In this document: piece after piece, positions 36,855-50,520 of the stretch | Layout of the letters: each line of letters opens with the position of its first letter | Numbering within the stretch: position 1 is the stretch's first letter | Source: Gerris lacustris | Lineage: Eukaryota; Arthropoda; Insecta; Hemiptera; Gerridae | Direction of reading: 5' to 3' | DNA: 64,000 nt | Assembly (NCBI GenBank): GCA_951217055.1 | Contig: OX578276.1 | Span: 28,915,505 to 28,979,504, forward strand | Position numbers and translations under genes: made by a program | Notes under the pieces: generated by a model | The model's database searches: none | What the model was told of the DNA's origin: nothing | What the model saw: the letters and a program-made list of their open reading frames with translations, nothing else

Positions 36855-37790
36855 ATACACTCCATTAAGACTTCAATTAGTAACATTTTGTATCAGGAGC
36901 TTTCTTTGTTACATAATTATAGGATAAGCAAAGACACCTTCTACACGTTCTAACCCTGCGATCGAAGTGACAAATTGTTAAAATTGTTTTCACCGGAGAG
37001 CTTGCAATATTCTATCAATACAGCCTTAAATGGGTTGGGTTTGACGAAATCAGATTGTTATACTGTAACATTTCTTTTTTGTCAGGTCCAAACACCAAAG
37101 CAATAGAAAATCCAGGGAGGTGAGATGTTAGGTAAGAGCTAGTTGAATAGGGTGGTCGGAACTGAAGGCTGAGGTCATAGCTGCATCAGCGCGTTCCACT
37201 AGGGCAACCATGGCTGACCTAGATACAATAAGAGACATTCTCACTACAGTCTAGCTACTGCTCCACGGCTCCACACTGTTCCGGTCCTCTCAATAACCCC
37301 ATACTTTGTGTACATTCTGTCAAAATATATAACTCATCTACACATTCGCACGAATCGCCAGTCGAATCGAGAGGCGAGTAGAGGGCAAAGGTTCACTCAT
37401 CATTTGCCTCGGCGCTCGCGCCGTGAACGGTTTTTTTGGTTCGAGCCAAAGACCTCCCAGCCAGAGCCACCTTGTAACGACGACGCACACCCTCGGCGTG
37501 TATGTAAACAGGAATTCGCGTAATGGGGACGAAAATACGAATACCATAATCGCGAATGACGGCGGGTGACCAGGCGGAGCATGAGCGCGAATATATAGAT
37601 GCACTATGAGTTAATTTTGAAGCCGACAAATTGAGGTGTATTGATAGAATATTGGAAGCGCTCCGGTGAATACAATTTTAACAATTTGTCACATCAATCG
37701 CAGGGTTAGAAAGTGTCTTTGCTGATCCTATAATTATTATACATATAACAAAGAAAGCTTCTGATACAAAACGTCACTAATGAAGTGTAT
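36855..37790. mobile_element. Long-TIR element with GC-rich interior
   Basis: Left arm 36855-37022 and right arm 37637-37790 are inverted copies. Matching words include TTTTGTATCAGGAGCTTTCT, AGCAAAGACAC, TAACCCTGCG, GACAAATTGTTAAAATTGT and CAATATTCTATCAATACA. The roughly 610-bp interior is GC- and CpG-richer than anything around it, with several short minus-strand frames at 37338-37629, none with a motif I recognise. The layout suggests a foldback-type or MULE-like element that holds foreign sequence. The class is unproven. Confidence 0.75.
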
Positions 37791-37826
37791 TATAATACTA
37801 GCCCATAAAAATCAAGTTTTTATTAT

Positions 37827-38298
37827 AAATCCTTTATATTATTGCCTTTTGGTTGTGAGGGTAAATATTGGTATTCATTCATTTTAATTTTAAATCATTA
37901 TTTAAAAATTAATTAATTAGTAAAATTTAGTTAATTAATTAATTTATTAAAATGTTTTTGTATTGGTAGAGAGTCAGGAAGTGGTTAAGGTGGGTGGTGG
38001 TTGTGTGGTTTAAGTGCCAAGTTTCTGCTCGATTGGATGACTTGAAGACTATACCTATTAATTAAATAATTATATTTGTATTTTATTTTTATTACTTAAT
38101 TTTTTTAAATTTAATTAATCCATTCATTTTTAAAATTAATTAATTTGTAAAAAATGTATTTGTATTGGTAGAGAATCTATGTGCCAAGTTTCAGCTCGAT
38201 TGGATGACTGGAAGAGGGTAACTAGCCTTCCGAAGATTTTGACGTCAGGCACCCAGCCAGCCAGGCACCCACAAAAGTGAAGTTAATATAAAGGATTT
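37827..38298. mobile_element. Small TIR element with an internal duplication
   Basis: AAATCCTTTATATTA at 37827-37841 is perfectly inverted at 38284-38298. Inside, a block with TTGTATTGGTAGAGA and GCTCGATTGGATGAC occurs twice (37965-38045 and 38155-38215). Near the right end is GTCAGGCACCCAGCCAGCCA. No coding capacity. Confidence 0.55.
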
Positions 38299-39894
38299 AA
38301 AGCCACCAAGCCTGTTAAGTCCACCAAGTCTGCCAAGTTCGAAAACATACAGCACCCAGGATACCAAAAGTTGATGATCGAAGAGGATTCTAATTATGAA
38401 AACATGTTATACCATTGATTTGAAATCGAAATCAAAAAACCTGTTTGATTCTAATTTAGACTCAAGGAACCTTAAGATGTGCAAATCCATCAAAATACAA
38501 ACATAGCGCTATCACAATTATTTTTCCTAATTAAGTCTAGATCTTCCGAGGGAAACTACGACTGAGATTAAGTGAAATGTGAACCCAATGTTTTAAACCC
38601 ATTGAAGGGAAACCTCTCCAATGTGTAGGAGGCATTAGGAAATAAAGAGTAATTACTAATTACTTACTAACGACTTGCATCATGTCCAACTCCCTTATTG
38701 CAATGGTCTGTGCAATTAGTTTAAAATGTAGGGATTAACACAATCTAAGACTCATTCTAAACTTTTAATTAGTTACTGTTATTTGATAATAAATTGTTCA
38801 AACTTAAGATTAAAAGTACACAGCAATTTCCACAAATTTAAGATAAAGGCAAAACAGTGCTTTAATATATTAAGGGTAGGTTTAACCCTTCAAAATCAGT
38901 TTCCTCCAGAAGGTCTAAACTTTCAATTTATAACAGCAGTATTGACAAAAAAACCATAGATACATAGACCTAGATCGTGTACACCATAATTTCCACTAAT
39001 ATAAAAAAATTGGAGCACAAAAAGTGCCTAAAAATAAACAGGGTAGGTTTACCAACCCTTACTTTAAATTGATAATCAGAACTATTTTTACCCCCATTTC
39101 ATATTTATTATGCTAACAAGGGTTAAAAAAAATAATACATAAATAATTCTAAAGGGAAGAAGATTTCGAAGGGAGATTTCAGCTTTTTAAGTCTAAAAGC
39201 TGGATGTCGATTTCTAAAAAGAAAGCAAATATGTTTTAGAAGAGGTTTCAGAGAGGTTCCAAGAAAGGGAATAAAATCAATAATATAATGGCATACGTAT
39301 CTATGTAAATGTAACCTAATATAAGAAAAAAAGTACAAACTTTGCCTTCAAAATCTACAAATAACTGACTCAAGATGTGTTTCAATTGTTGCTGAATAAA
39401 TATTTATACACTTAAGTTTAGTATGTATATCAAAGAATGTATCTATGTAGAACTGCATAGCATGCTCGCTATATTTTGAGGTAAATACTTAAAGGTATAT
39501 TAATTCATTTAAGGTTTGTCGTTAAAGATAGTTAAAAGTAAATAAGGCTTAATTGGGTAAAGCTTGTTGGTCAGCGGCAATCCAATAATGTGTTTACACG
39601 CAACCCTCGGAGAGTCCAAAAGTAAAATGAAATAAGTCGTACCTTTTTAATATAAATAAAACTCAAACCAGTCGATTTAAAAACCATAAAGAGCATTTTA
39701 AGTAATTGATTTTTGTTTTTGTTCATACATTTTTTTCAAAAAAATTAAACTAGAATCAAATCAGTAGACCAAGAAAAACTAAATAAAAAATGGTGCACAT
39801 ATAATAACAGTCATTGCTTACTTCACAGCAAATTACAATCACGCGATATTGTTTTACTTCCTCATATACGATTTAGTATGACGTTCTTCGTTGT
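38299..39894. other. AT-rich stretch; worn family E piece
   Basis: 38390-38530 shows family E words (GCAAATCCATCAAAATACAA, GCGCTATCACAATTATTTTT). 38880-39070 has two AGGGTAGGTTT words. No gene seen. Confidence 0.4.
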
Positions 39895-40080
39895 ATGATA
39901 TTGAATTTGAGATTTTGATGGATTTAAATGTATTAGGGTCTTCAGAGCCCGAAAAATCTATCCAAAAATAAGTTCATGTGATTTGAAATGGCCAATAAAT
40001 TTTAGCTCTAAGCTCAAGTTACATTTAAATTCTAATGAAACTATACTTGTCGGTTTCCCGGGGAAAATCTAGTTATCCCA
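39895..40080 (+). repeat. Family E copy, shortened
   Basis: TTTGAGATTTTGATGGATTT, TTCAGAGCCCGAAAAATC, ATTTTAGCTCTAAGCTCAAG and GGTTTCCCGGGGAAAATCTA keep the family E order, but the TCTG block and GAAATTTGG core are deleted. Confidence 0.6.
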
Positions 40081-40152
40081 CATAATTACACACAAACATT
40101 CAGATTAAACTTTATTAATAAAAAATCACAGGGAAGCACTTACGTCCAAGTA

Positions 40153-41020
40153 CTTTTTAGGGTTTTGTAGATGATTAAGCATACCCGTTATGTAATTATG
40201 ATTTTTTTTCTTCGATCCTATGGGTCCCTGGTTCGATCCCCCGGGAGGTCACAATGTTTTTTATATGTAATAACAACAAGATAAATGACATTTTTTAGGA
40301 AATTTTCATCGCCCAACCATACGGTGTAACCATGAATCATTTCAAAATATTAAGACCAGCCATTATATAAAATTTGGGGGGGGGGTTTGGGGGTATATTT
40401 TGACTTATAAAACCAATAAAGAATTACAAATTTAAAAAAGCATATATATATTTGTGTCCTACTCTTCAGCAGCTTTCATTAAATACCCAACTCAAAATTT
40501 AAAAAAAATAAAATGTTGGGCGCACTTCACTTTTTCGCACCCAAAATTAACAATTTTTGAAAATTTGGGATGAACTCCCGGAATTTTCATCGCCCCACAA
40601 TAAGATATTAGCATGAATTATTTCAAAATTTTAGCGCCAGCCGATCTATAGTGGTTGGGGGGGGGGGATTTTTTTGGGTATATTTTGATTTATTTAACCA
40701 ATAAGGAATGCAACATTTAAAAAAGCATATATATATTTGTGTCCTACTCTTCAGCAGCTTTCATTTGATACCCTACTCAAAAATTAAAAAAAATATAAAT
40801 TTTTGAGTTTACCACATTTTTTCGAATTGCGCATGCGCAAATCTAATTATGAACTTCTGTATATTTTTTCTGTGGTTGGGTCAAAAAGTTGCACCAGTGT
40901 TTCAAATTTCAGTACTCTCGCTTAAACGGTTCGGGCACTATGAACCAAAGAGCGACGGACGGACGGACACATCACCCTCGGTATAAGGCCTTTGAGAAGT
41001 ATCTACAAAACCCTAAAAAG
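40153..41020. mobile_element. Family D TIR element, 868 bp, with internal direct repeats
   Basis: CTTTTTAGGGTTTTGTAGA (40153-40171) is perfectly inverted at 41002-41020. Two direct units at about 40300-40515 and 40578-40800 share CGCCC-AACCATA-like starts, a run of 8-10 G, GGTATATTTTGAYTTAT, AAAAAAGCATATATATATTT and GTGTCCTACTCTTCAGCAGC. A tRNA B-box-like GGTTCGATCCC is at 40230-40240. The GACGGACGGACGGACAC strip before the right TIR recalls families B and C. Non-coding. Confidence 0.75.
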
Positions 41021-41024
41021 GAAA

Positions 41025-41347
41025 TACTACTTTCGACAAACCATTCAAATTTCATAAATATCAGATCAGTACTATCGAAGAAATAGGTGAAATACAATTT
41101 ATGTTTGTGCGCATGTGGAAGAGATTGGCGCAAACATATTGGCGCATTATATGGGACAAACAATGGGCTAATTATGGCCTAACATTTAAATTTTATTAAA
41201 ATCGGACGAGTTTTTAAGATACGGTGGTTCGCAAAAATTAAGCGACGAACCGACAGACAGACACGGAACCAAAAATGTTCCCTGATGTCTGAAAAGGATT
41301 TCAGACTTGTAACCTTTTTTGAAATCGGAGACATAAAAAATGTTCGT
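41025..41347 (-). repeat. Family A copy without ends
   Basis: Abuts family D. GTTTGTGCGCATGTGGAAGA, AATGGGCTAATTATGGCC, ACCGACAGACAGACACGGAA and GAAATCGGAGACATAAAAAA follow family A on the minus strand, but both termini are lost. Confidence 0.7.
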
Positions 41348-41876
41348 TTTTATGATCAAAGCCCTGCGTTTTATGATAAATCAGTACTTTATATTACACA
41401 AAATCAAATATAAGACCGCACTAACGCTTTTTGTATTTATTATAAGTATAAATATAATCTATTTCATGATACAAACTATGCAATCAAATGACTTCTTAGA
41501 GCATGTGTAACTGATGAAACTTTTTGTTATTTATATCGATACATATCATTTGTAGCCATTTGTCTTAGCTATTCTAATAAAGAGAAATGACACGAATTGA
41601 TGGGAAAGGAAATGAAACAAAAATAATAGTAGTACATATTACCTATTCAAAGATATATCATCAATCAAAATGAAGAAAACTTCCTGAATAGAAGATAATT
41701 CATCATAATTTTGTAAAGGGCAGTGAGTAGCAGGACAGAAAATCAAATTAGGGAATGAATACTCCCTTAACAGCCCATCTAATCAATAAATACTTTCTTT
41801 GACATCTTCCATCACCTTAGTTCACTAAGCCAGAAGTTAGTCCACCCTGTTAGTGATTTATTCATATAAAAAAAAA
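41348..41876. other. AT-rich stretch without recognisable gene
   Basis: No coding frame or repeat seen. Confidence 0.5.
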
Positions 41877-42387
41877 TCAGGCATGCACCATGACTTAATG
41901 AGCGTATCCTATATGATAATATAGGAAAATTTTGGTTTAGGATTTGCATGGGTGAAAAAAAAAAAATGTTACACAGGGGTACGGGGTACAAAAGTCAATA
42001 TAGTATTTACCCTTCAGGATGCATGTCGTTGGAAAGCTCTTTAAGAGTACAGTAATTGTTGTTATGTACACTTATGTCATATTTTCATATAAGAAGGGGG
42101 TAAAATGGAAAAAAACACGTTTTTATGCTATTATTGACCCTAAAATTGTAAAAATTTGACCCCTAAATGAACACCAAACATTCTGGCCAACGAACTCATC
42201 CTTTCTTTTGATATTATTGACATTTTTAAATTTGTTTGAAATTTTTAAATACATACATACATACATAAAAAAAGTGTTAAATTTTAGGAATCGATTCAGA
42301 ATGGTCTAAAACGGATTTCCGTGGAAAATGTTTTCAAAAATTTTGAAGCCATTGCAATAGCTTAATTTTCTTTGAAAATTCGCTAAA
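41877..42387 (+). repeat. Family I interspersed repeat, copy 2
   Basis: Same orientation and boundaries as 7508-8092, with a shorter CATA run at 42250-42270 and a small deletion after GACTTAATGAGCG. Alignment of the two defines the family unit of about 510-585 bp. Confidence 0.8.
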
Positions 42388-42787
42388 ATAAAATAATTAA
42401 TTAAATTAAATAATAATTTAACATATTTACTTAGTGTTTCTCTATTTTAAATTCTTTTGAATTTATCGTCTTTAAATAGTAAAATGAATTAAGTGTAGTC
42501 CATCAATGTATACAATTAAAAAAATTAAATACTTAATACACTAAATTATTATTTGTTTTCCTTTTGTGCCCGTCCCCATTGATAGGACAGTGAGTACAAC
42601 CACATTAAAAATCATGATTCGATAAAGGGGACGCACAATAACTATAAATTAACCAATACGGATTAATAACAATATTATCTTTTAATATATATATATTTAA
42701 TTAGTGTATTTTACTTCTGTTAGACAAAAGTCAATTGTGGCTATAATAGTAAACAAATCCTAGACTAAATTATGAACTAAAATTTCA
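42388..42787. other. AT-rich stretch without recognisable gene
   Basis: No coding frame or repeat seen. Confidence 0.5.
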
Positions 42788-43404
42788 AGATAAAAAGAAC
42801 TTTTTATATACTACATTTTTAAATTTTCTGTTGAATCGTATGTAATGTTAAAAATATAATTGTTCTTGTTATATAATAAATAATGTTAGAGAAAAAAAAA
42901 AAAATAGTTCCCAATTTATTTACTTCACATAAATGACAACCATCTAGAGAGCTGATCTTAAACCTATAAAAGGACAAATCTTTGCGTACAACGGATCTTC
43001 CTAACACCAAATCTAAACCGTGCTATCGATATATTTGGAATAATATAATCGATATATTTCCTGTTTTGCTGTCATTCAATGTTTATCTCTAATTTATTTA
43101 TAAAAATCACAAATTTGAAACCCGTCAAAATGAAGATTGCTTAAATATGGGACATGGCAAAACAAATAAAATAACTTGCGGATTTTTTCCGCACTAACTT
43201 TCCATACAGCAAAATTTGCTGAAAACCAATAAATTTTGCTGAAAGATGGCTAAAAGTATTAAAATAATGCATTGTCATCGTGTTCTGAGCTATGCTAAAA
43301 GTTTCAAATGTCTAGCTATTCAGGAAGTTAGTTAGAAATCGATTGCCAGATTTGTACCGTACAAACAAACAAGAAAGCAAGCTAATAAAAACGTAGTAAA
43401 AATT
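42788..43404 (-). repeat. Family J interspersed repeat, copy 2
   Basis: Reverse-complement counterpart of 1227-1848, 41 kb away. It lacks the GTTAGTTTGTTTGACC stretch after TTGTTTGTTTG and has small indels in the A/T runs. The coding-like similarity between frames in the two copies reflects DNA identity. Confidence 0.8.
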
Positions 43405-44013
43405 AATTTCTTGAGTTCGCCTTGGGGTTTGAATTTTTTCTGAACATGTAATATCTCATATATATTCAGTTGAGATCAAAAATAAAAATAATTAATTTTT
43501 TATTTTCTTTTGTCAAAATCATTATAAAGAAACACATGTATGGAACATAAGCGCGAAGTAACAAGAGATATGACGACATAAGCACAATGTCTAATGTAGA
43601 GAAATGCAAACTTGGCAGAAAATAACCTCGTCTTTCAACCTTGCATAACTTTATCCGGCCTCAATATGACAATAAACCGGAAAAATACGGGAAAACTCCA
43701 CCCTATCTCGTCTAAAACATACCAAGCTCGGAGAATACTTAACCATTCACTAGTGTAGTATAAGAAAAAATAATGATTCCATACCTTCAACTAACGCAGT
43801 AACAGATATAAAATAGTCATTAAGTAAATATCAATAAACTGGTAAAACGGGAATAAATAATTATAATATATATTGATTTATTAGGCATTGATGAGGCCAG
43901 TATGGGGTAATTTCCAGTTTTAACGCTGCTGAAGTTTCTAGACTTAGCTATTAACACAATTAATTCTGAATGAAATCAGTTTATTGTTGTTTGTAGCATC
44001 AATTCTTAAGTAG
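43405..44013. other. AT-rich stretch without recognisable gene
   Basis: No coding frame or repeat seen. Confidence 0.5.
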
Positions 44014-44016
44014 TTA

Positions 44017-44768
44017 GGCTAGGCGCCCACTTGTGATTTCTAATCGCGCGATTGTTTAGTCGCATAAATAGAAAACATGGTTTTAAATTGGAATGCACCC
44101 ATATGCGGCTAAAAAATCGCGGCGATTAAAAAAACACAACCAGACCTATATTTGAGGCGACGCGATTGTCGCTCTTTTGAAATGAGACACACTGACAGGC
44201 ATGAAATAGCACGCACTTGCGACCGTTTAGTCGGACTTCCGACTCTAGACTCAAAACATTTGAAATTACGCTGCCAGAATGATTTCATCTTTCCTGTCGT
44301 GTGTGTGAATGTTTTTAAACATTTTCTTTTTTAAAACAATTTCAGACAAGCCAAGTAATAAGTCTTGTGAAGAAGGTGTCAACAGTGTGATTGATACAGA
44401 AAAACTCATTTGTGTCACGATAGGTGATTTTCGGTTCAATTACATTAAGTAAATACTCAAAACTATTTACACTCATTCTATAAAACTTAAAAAAAAATCA
44501 TGGGGATGATTACATTGGTCTTCATGCAACTTATAGAACTGTCCCTTTATTAATCTTTGGCTGAAAAGAGGTGAACCCAGTAACGTGTTTGCGTCATTTG
44601 GCTTTCGCACGGAGCAAATGAGCTACCACACGAGTGGTTTCAACGAAATCCATTGTGAAACTAACATAAAACAAGCGATTTATTAGTCGCAGTGCACGCA
44701 CCTCATAAATCTTAGCGACAGCGATTTTTAAGTCGCAGCGACAAGAAATCGCAAATGGGCGCCTAGCC
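44017..44768. mobile_element. PIF/Harbinger-type MITE with TTA target duplication
   Basis: GGCTAGGCGCCCACTTGTGA at the left is inverted at the right (CGCAAATGGGCGCCTAGCC). TTA flanks both sides (44014-44016 and 44769-44771), the 3-bp duplication typical of PIF/Harbinger elements. Subterminal zones are full of GTCGC and GCGAT words in both orientations, likely transposase-binding sites. The 60-codon plus frame at 44152-44334 has no recognised domain, so the element is non-autonomous. Confidence 0.85.
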
Positions 44769-44791
44769 TTAGTAAGGAATTAGAAGGGCTC

Positions 44792-45165
44792 ACTTTTGTG
44801 ATATTTCGACCCCTCGTTGGGTCATTCTCTAGCTGAGTGACACAATTTTGATTATTTAACTGTTTATCACTTATCACCATTTTTACTAAATTCAGATAAT
44901 GCTGATTTCACTTTATATGTCATCATACATATTTACTTATTTCTCTATTCTAAATGCTTATGAAGCTGTCATCTATTCTTATCTGTTCATATAACATCAT
45001 ATCATAATTCCTAATTGATGACATACCAAACCACTACTACTTCAGTGTGAAAATTCCGAGAATCAGTATTTAAATACAAGGATATTAAAAGCCATTCAAA
45101 TTTATTCTTCTAGTCAATCAACTTGAGAATGGACCCAAGGAGTTGAAATATCGCAAAAATGAGAA
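44792..45165. repeat. Foldback 3
   Basis: TTTTGTGATATTTCGACCCC with GGGTCATTCTC at 44792-44830 is inverted at 45125-45160 (GAGAATGGACCC.. TTGAAATATCGCAAAA). The interior of about 290 bp is AT-rich. It belongs to the same loose hairpin-word class as the foldbacks at 26.3-26.9 kb. Confidence 0.6.
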
Positions 45166-47332
45166 TTTTGAATACCATAACAGACCCAACTACTCAAAAC
45201 TAAATAATTCTTTTATTTAAGCTAAAAAGAAAGATACGAAATTATAAAATCATTTATATTGTTTATAAAATAATAAAAGAATACCTGAATATATTAAAAG
45301 CAATATAATATTAAATGTGTAGTGGTTACACATTATTATCAGTATAACATACTGTTAATTTATTTACCTAAAAAATATATTTGATACAACTTTTTCACGA
45401 TTAGTACTATTGATGAATCGCATCATCATATTCAGGAAGCTTACACACAAAATTCCAAAGAAGAAAAAATTAATAGAATATTATTTTTACAAGGTTGGGG
45501 GTGTGCATAAGGGCAAATGGTGAACATTTTGAAGAATAATTGTGATTTTTAAAACACAATAAAGATTTTGTTTTTATTAAATAAAATATTTTTAACAGAT
45601 TATTAGATTAAAATCGAGTTTACTCTAAATCAGTACGTTTTATCAAAGTTCATAAAGAGTACCTTTTTTCTTAAAATACCTTGATTTATCATAACATTTA
45701 AAAATTACTGACAAAAAAGTTAGACGTTAATTAACCCTTCGCACTGCTCACTGGAGACACCACTGGATAAGTTTTTTTAAATTATTTTAATTTCATCTGA
45801 TAAAATATGACAAAGATATCATCTATACCAAATGTTATCATTTTATCACTTATCTTCCTCAGTATAAAGTTTTTCAAAAAACTTTATTAATGATTTTCAT
45901 CGCTATTCTTCTTGTTTTATATGCTCTTAAACGTTGATTAAGTATTATAGAAAGAAAATATTCTGCCAGTGTATACATTTTATTTTAAGACTCGGTTTAT
46001 GTACACGTTTGAACTCCTGAAATCCATAAAGGCATAATCTATACTTCTAAATGTATGTAAATGAACCAGATTCCAAGCAGAGACCAGCGCTAATGAAACT
46101 TGTTTGATTAGGTTGTCGCCTTCCCTAGTACCTTGACTAAAGACTTACAAACTGTACTCTGCACTATAATTGTAGCAGAAAAACCAATTAATAGTTATAA
46201 CAGGCTTTAATTACATTTGACCATTTACGTACACGTTCCAAGATTTATCTTTAATTGATTTAAATATTCCCTTACCTAGTAAATATTTGCGGTCATGTTT
46301 AATAAATATTCTTTTTTTTTCTTTAGTTAATGTAAAAGCAAGGTATAAAATAAATAAGCTTTCTACTTCGTTTAAAAAAAAAATAAAAAAAGCACCTGTT
46401 CTATAAAGCTTTATTTTTGCGATTAATATAAAACAACGTAGAGATGTATAATAATAAAGGAATGGAATTTAAATGTTATGATAGCTTATGGTTAATGAAG
46501 GAACCTTGGCACTATGTATAATTCAAGAGTGGCCGAGGCGGTATCAAATAAAAGTCGGTCAGGTGTGTGATGGAGGCACGCGATGGATCCGCGGCTAGGC
46601 ACGGTACAACACTGCAATCTGAGGGGAATAAACTCGCACTCAGGAAATAACAGCTACCTTACCTTACCTTACTCTAATAACTCTTCTAGTCTAGCCTGCA
46701 TTAAGCCAAAAACCTTCCTAGCTAACTAACTAAACTACTAGTTAGTCAATCTTAACTAACTACGCTAGGATAGCAACTCAACCAACGCGAGCTAGTGCTT
46801 ACAACGGTCCTACGAGGATAAACACGACGAAAAAAAATCAGACAGAAATATAAGAATAAGCCACACGCCTAATAAGATCGGTCGAATATTAAGTGCAAAA
46901 TGCACTCAAAGTAGGAGGTCCATTGCTCCCATCCCTGTACATTGTACATAGGGGTGACATCTTAAGAGTGGCGAGAATACTGCTAAACTGAAGAGCATAC
47001 CTCAACTTAACAAATAGTTTCTTTAAAACATGATTCTCACAACTAAAATCTGATATTGATGCACTTACGTTTAGTAACGTAAGAGCGGAAAAATAGCCAT
47101 ATTTGTGCAAAATTTGCGGTAAAATTAAAATTGCCTTTTTATTTTTAATAACTTAAAAACCCATAAAAACTAAAGGAATCATAAGATCATAGTACTGTAA
47201 TAATATCCAAACATTAGTTAACTATATTAAGTGAGATAGAGAAGAAGAAACAACGAAGTTTCATCCTTAAAGGTCTGGCTTACGCCTTACGCCATTTTGG
47301 GTTTTATTTAAATAGCGTTCTTAGAAAACCCT
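45166..47332. other. No gene identified
   Basis: Mostly AT-rich. 46505-46640 is GC-richer and begins AGTGGCCGAGGCGGTATC, faintly like a tRNA A-box region, followed by ACCTTACCTTACCTTAC (46652-46670) and several CTAACTAACTA words to 46760. The minus frame 46889-47110 has no motif. Confidence 0.35.
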
Positions 47333-47690
47333 TAAGGCTCTACCGCTCTTTGAGGTTAGAAAAATCATTAAATTGAACATTTTATTGGTTCTAAGCAAGA
47401 TATCAAAAATCTGATCACAGACTTCATTCCTAATTTTAATTCTGCACAATTTGAGCCCTATTTCAACTTCCTATGATAAATAGTACAGGCGCCATTTCAA
47501 TACAACGATAAAACTCCTTGTATTAAAATGGCGCCTGTACTATTTATCATAGGAAGTTGAAGTAGGGCTCAAATTGTGCAGAATTAAAATTAGGAATTAA
47601 GCCTGTGATTAGATTTTTGATATCTTGCTTAGAACCAGTATACTTTTAATTTTACTGCTTTTCCTAACCTCAAAGGGCGGTAGAGCCTTA
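47333..47690. repeat. Foldback 4, 173-bp arms
   Basis: Arms 47333-47505 and 47518-47690 are inverted copies of equal length with roughly 90 percent identity around a 12-bp loop. The inner 75 bp (GCACAATTTGAGCCCTA.. to ..TACAGGCGCCATTT) are almost identical, while the outer half has more changes. Flanking sequence shows no clear target duplication. Confidence 0.85.
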
Positions 47691-50059
<2,369 letters not shown>

Positions 50060-50520
50060 CCAATTAGTGTGGCACATAGCTTTTACGCGTCCTATTATTG
50101 GACTAAGGGTCATTCTTATGGGAATTAACCTGAGGTTATTTGGTTGTTTTTCGACAATTTTATTTCAATTCCCAGCGGAGTAACACTTATTTTTTTATTG
50201 ACATTAACATTAGACCCATCTTTGGGCTACTTTCAACAAACCATCCGTATTTCATCAAAAATAATCTGTACTTAGAAAGATATAGGTGATAATAAAAAAA
50301 GGTTTATGAGCATGCAGAAGATAAATACTTGTGCATAGAAGGTTGAAATTATTAAGGATGGGCTAATTATGAAGTACCGTCTCAATTTCATCAAAATCGG
50401 ATAAGACGATTCGACACAGCGACAAAATGTTCGAACGATACACCGGCATAACAACACGAGACCAAATATGCTCCCTGACGAATTTCTGTCTTTAAATTTT
50501 TGAATACGGAGACCTAAAAA
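50060..50520 (-). repeat. Family A copy, diverged, hairpin end missing
   Basis: GCCAATTAGTGTGGCACATA, then AGACCCATCTTTGGGCTACT, TTTCATCAAAATCGGATAAG and GAATACGGAGACCTAAAAAA follow family A on the minus strand, with many changes and no terminal hairpin. Confidence 0.65.
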
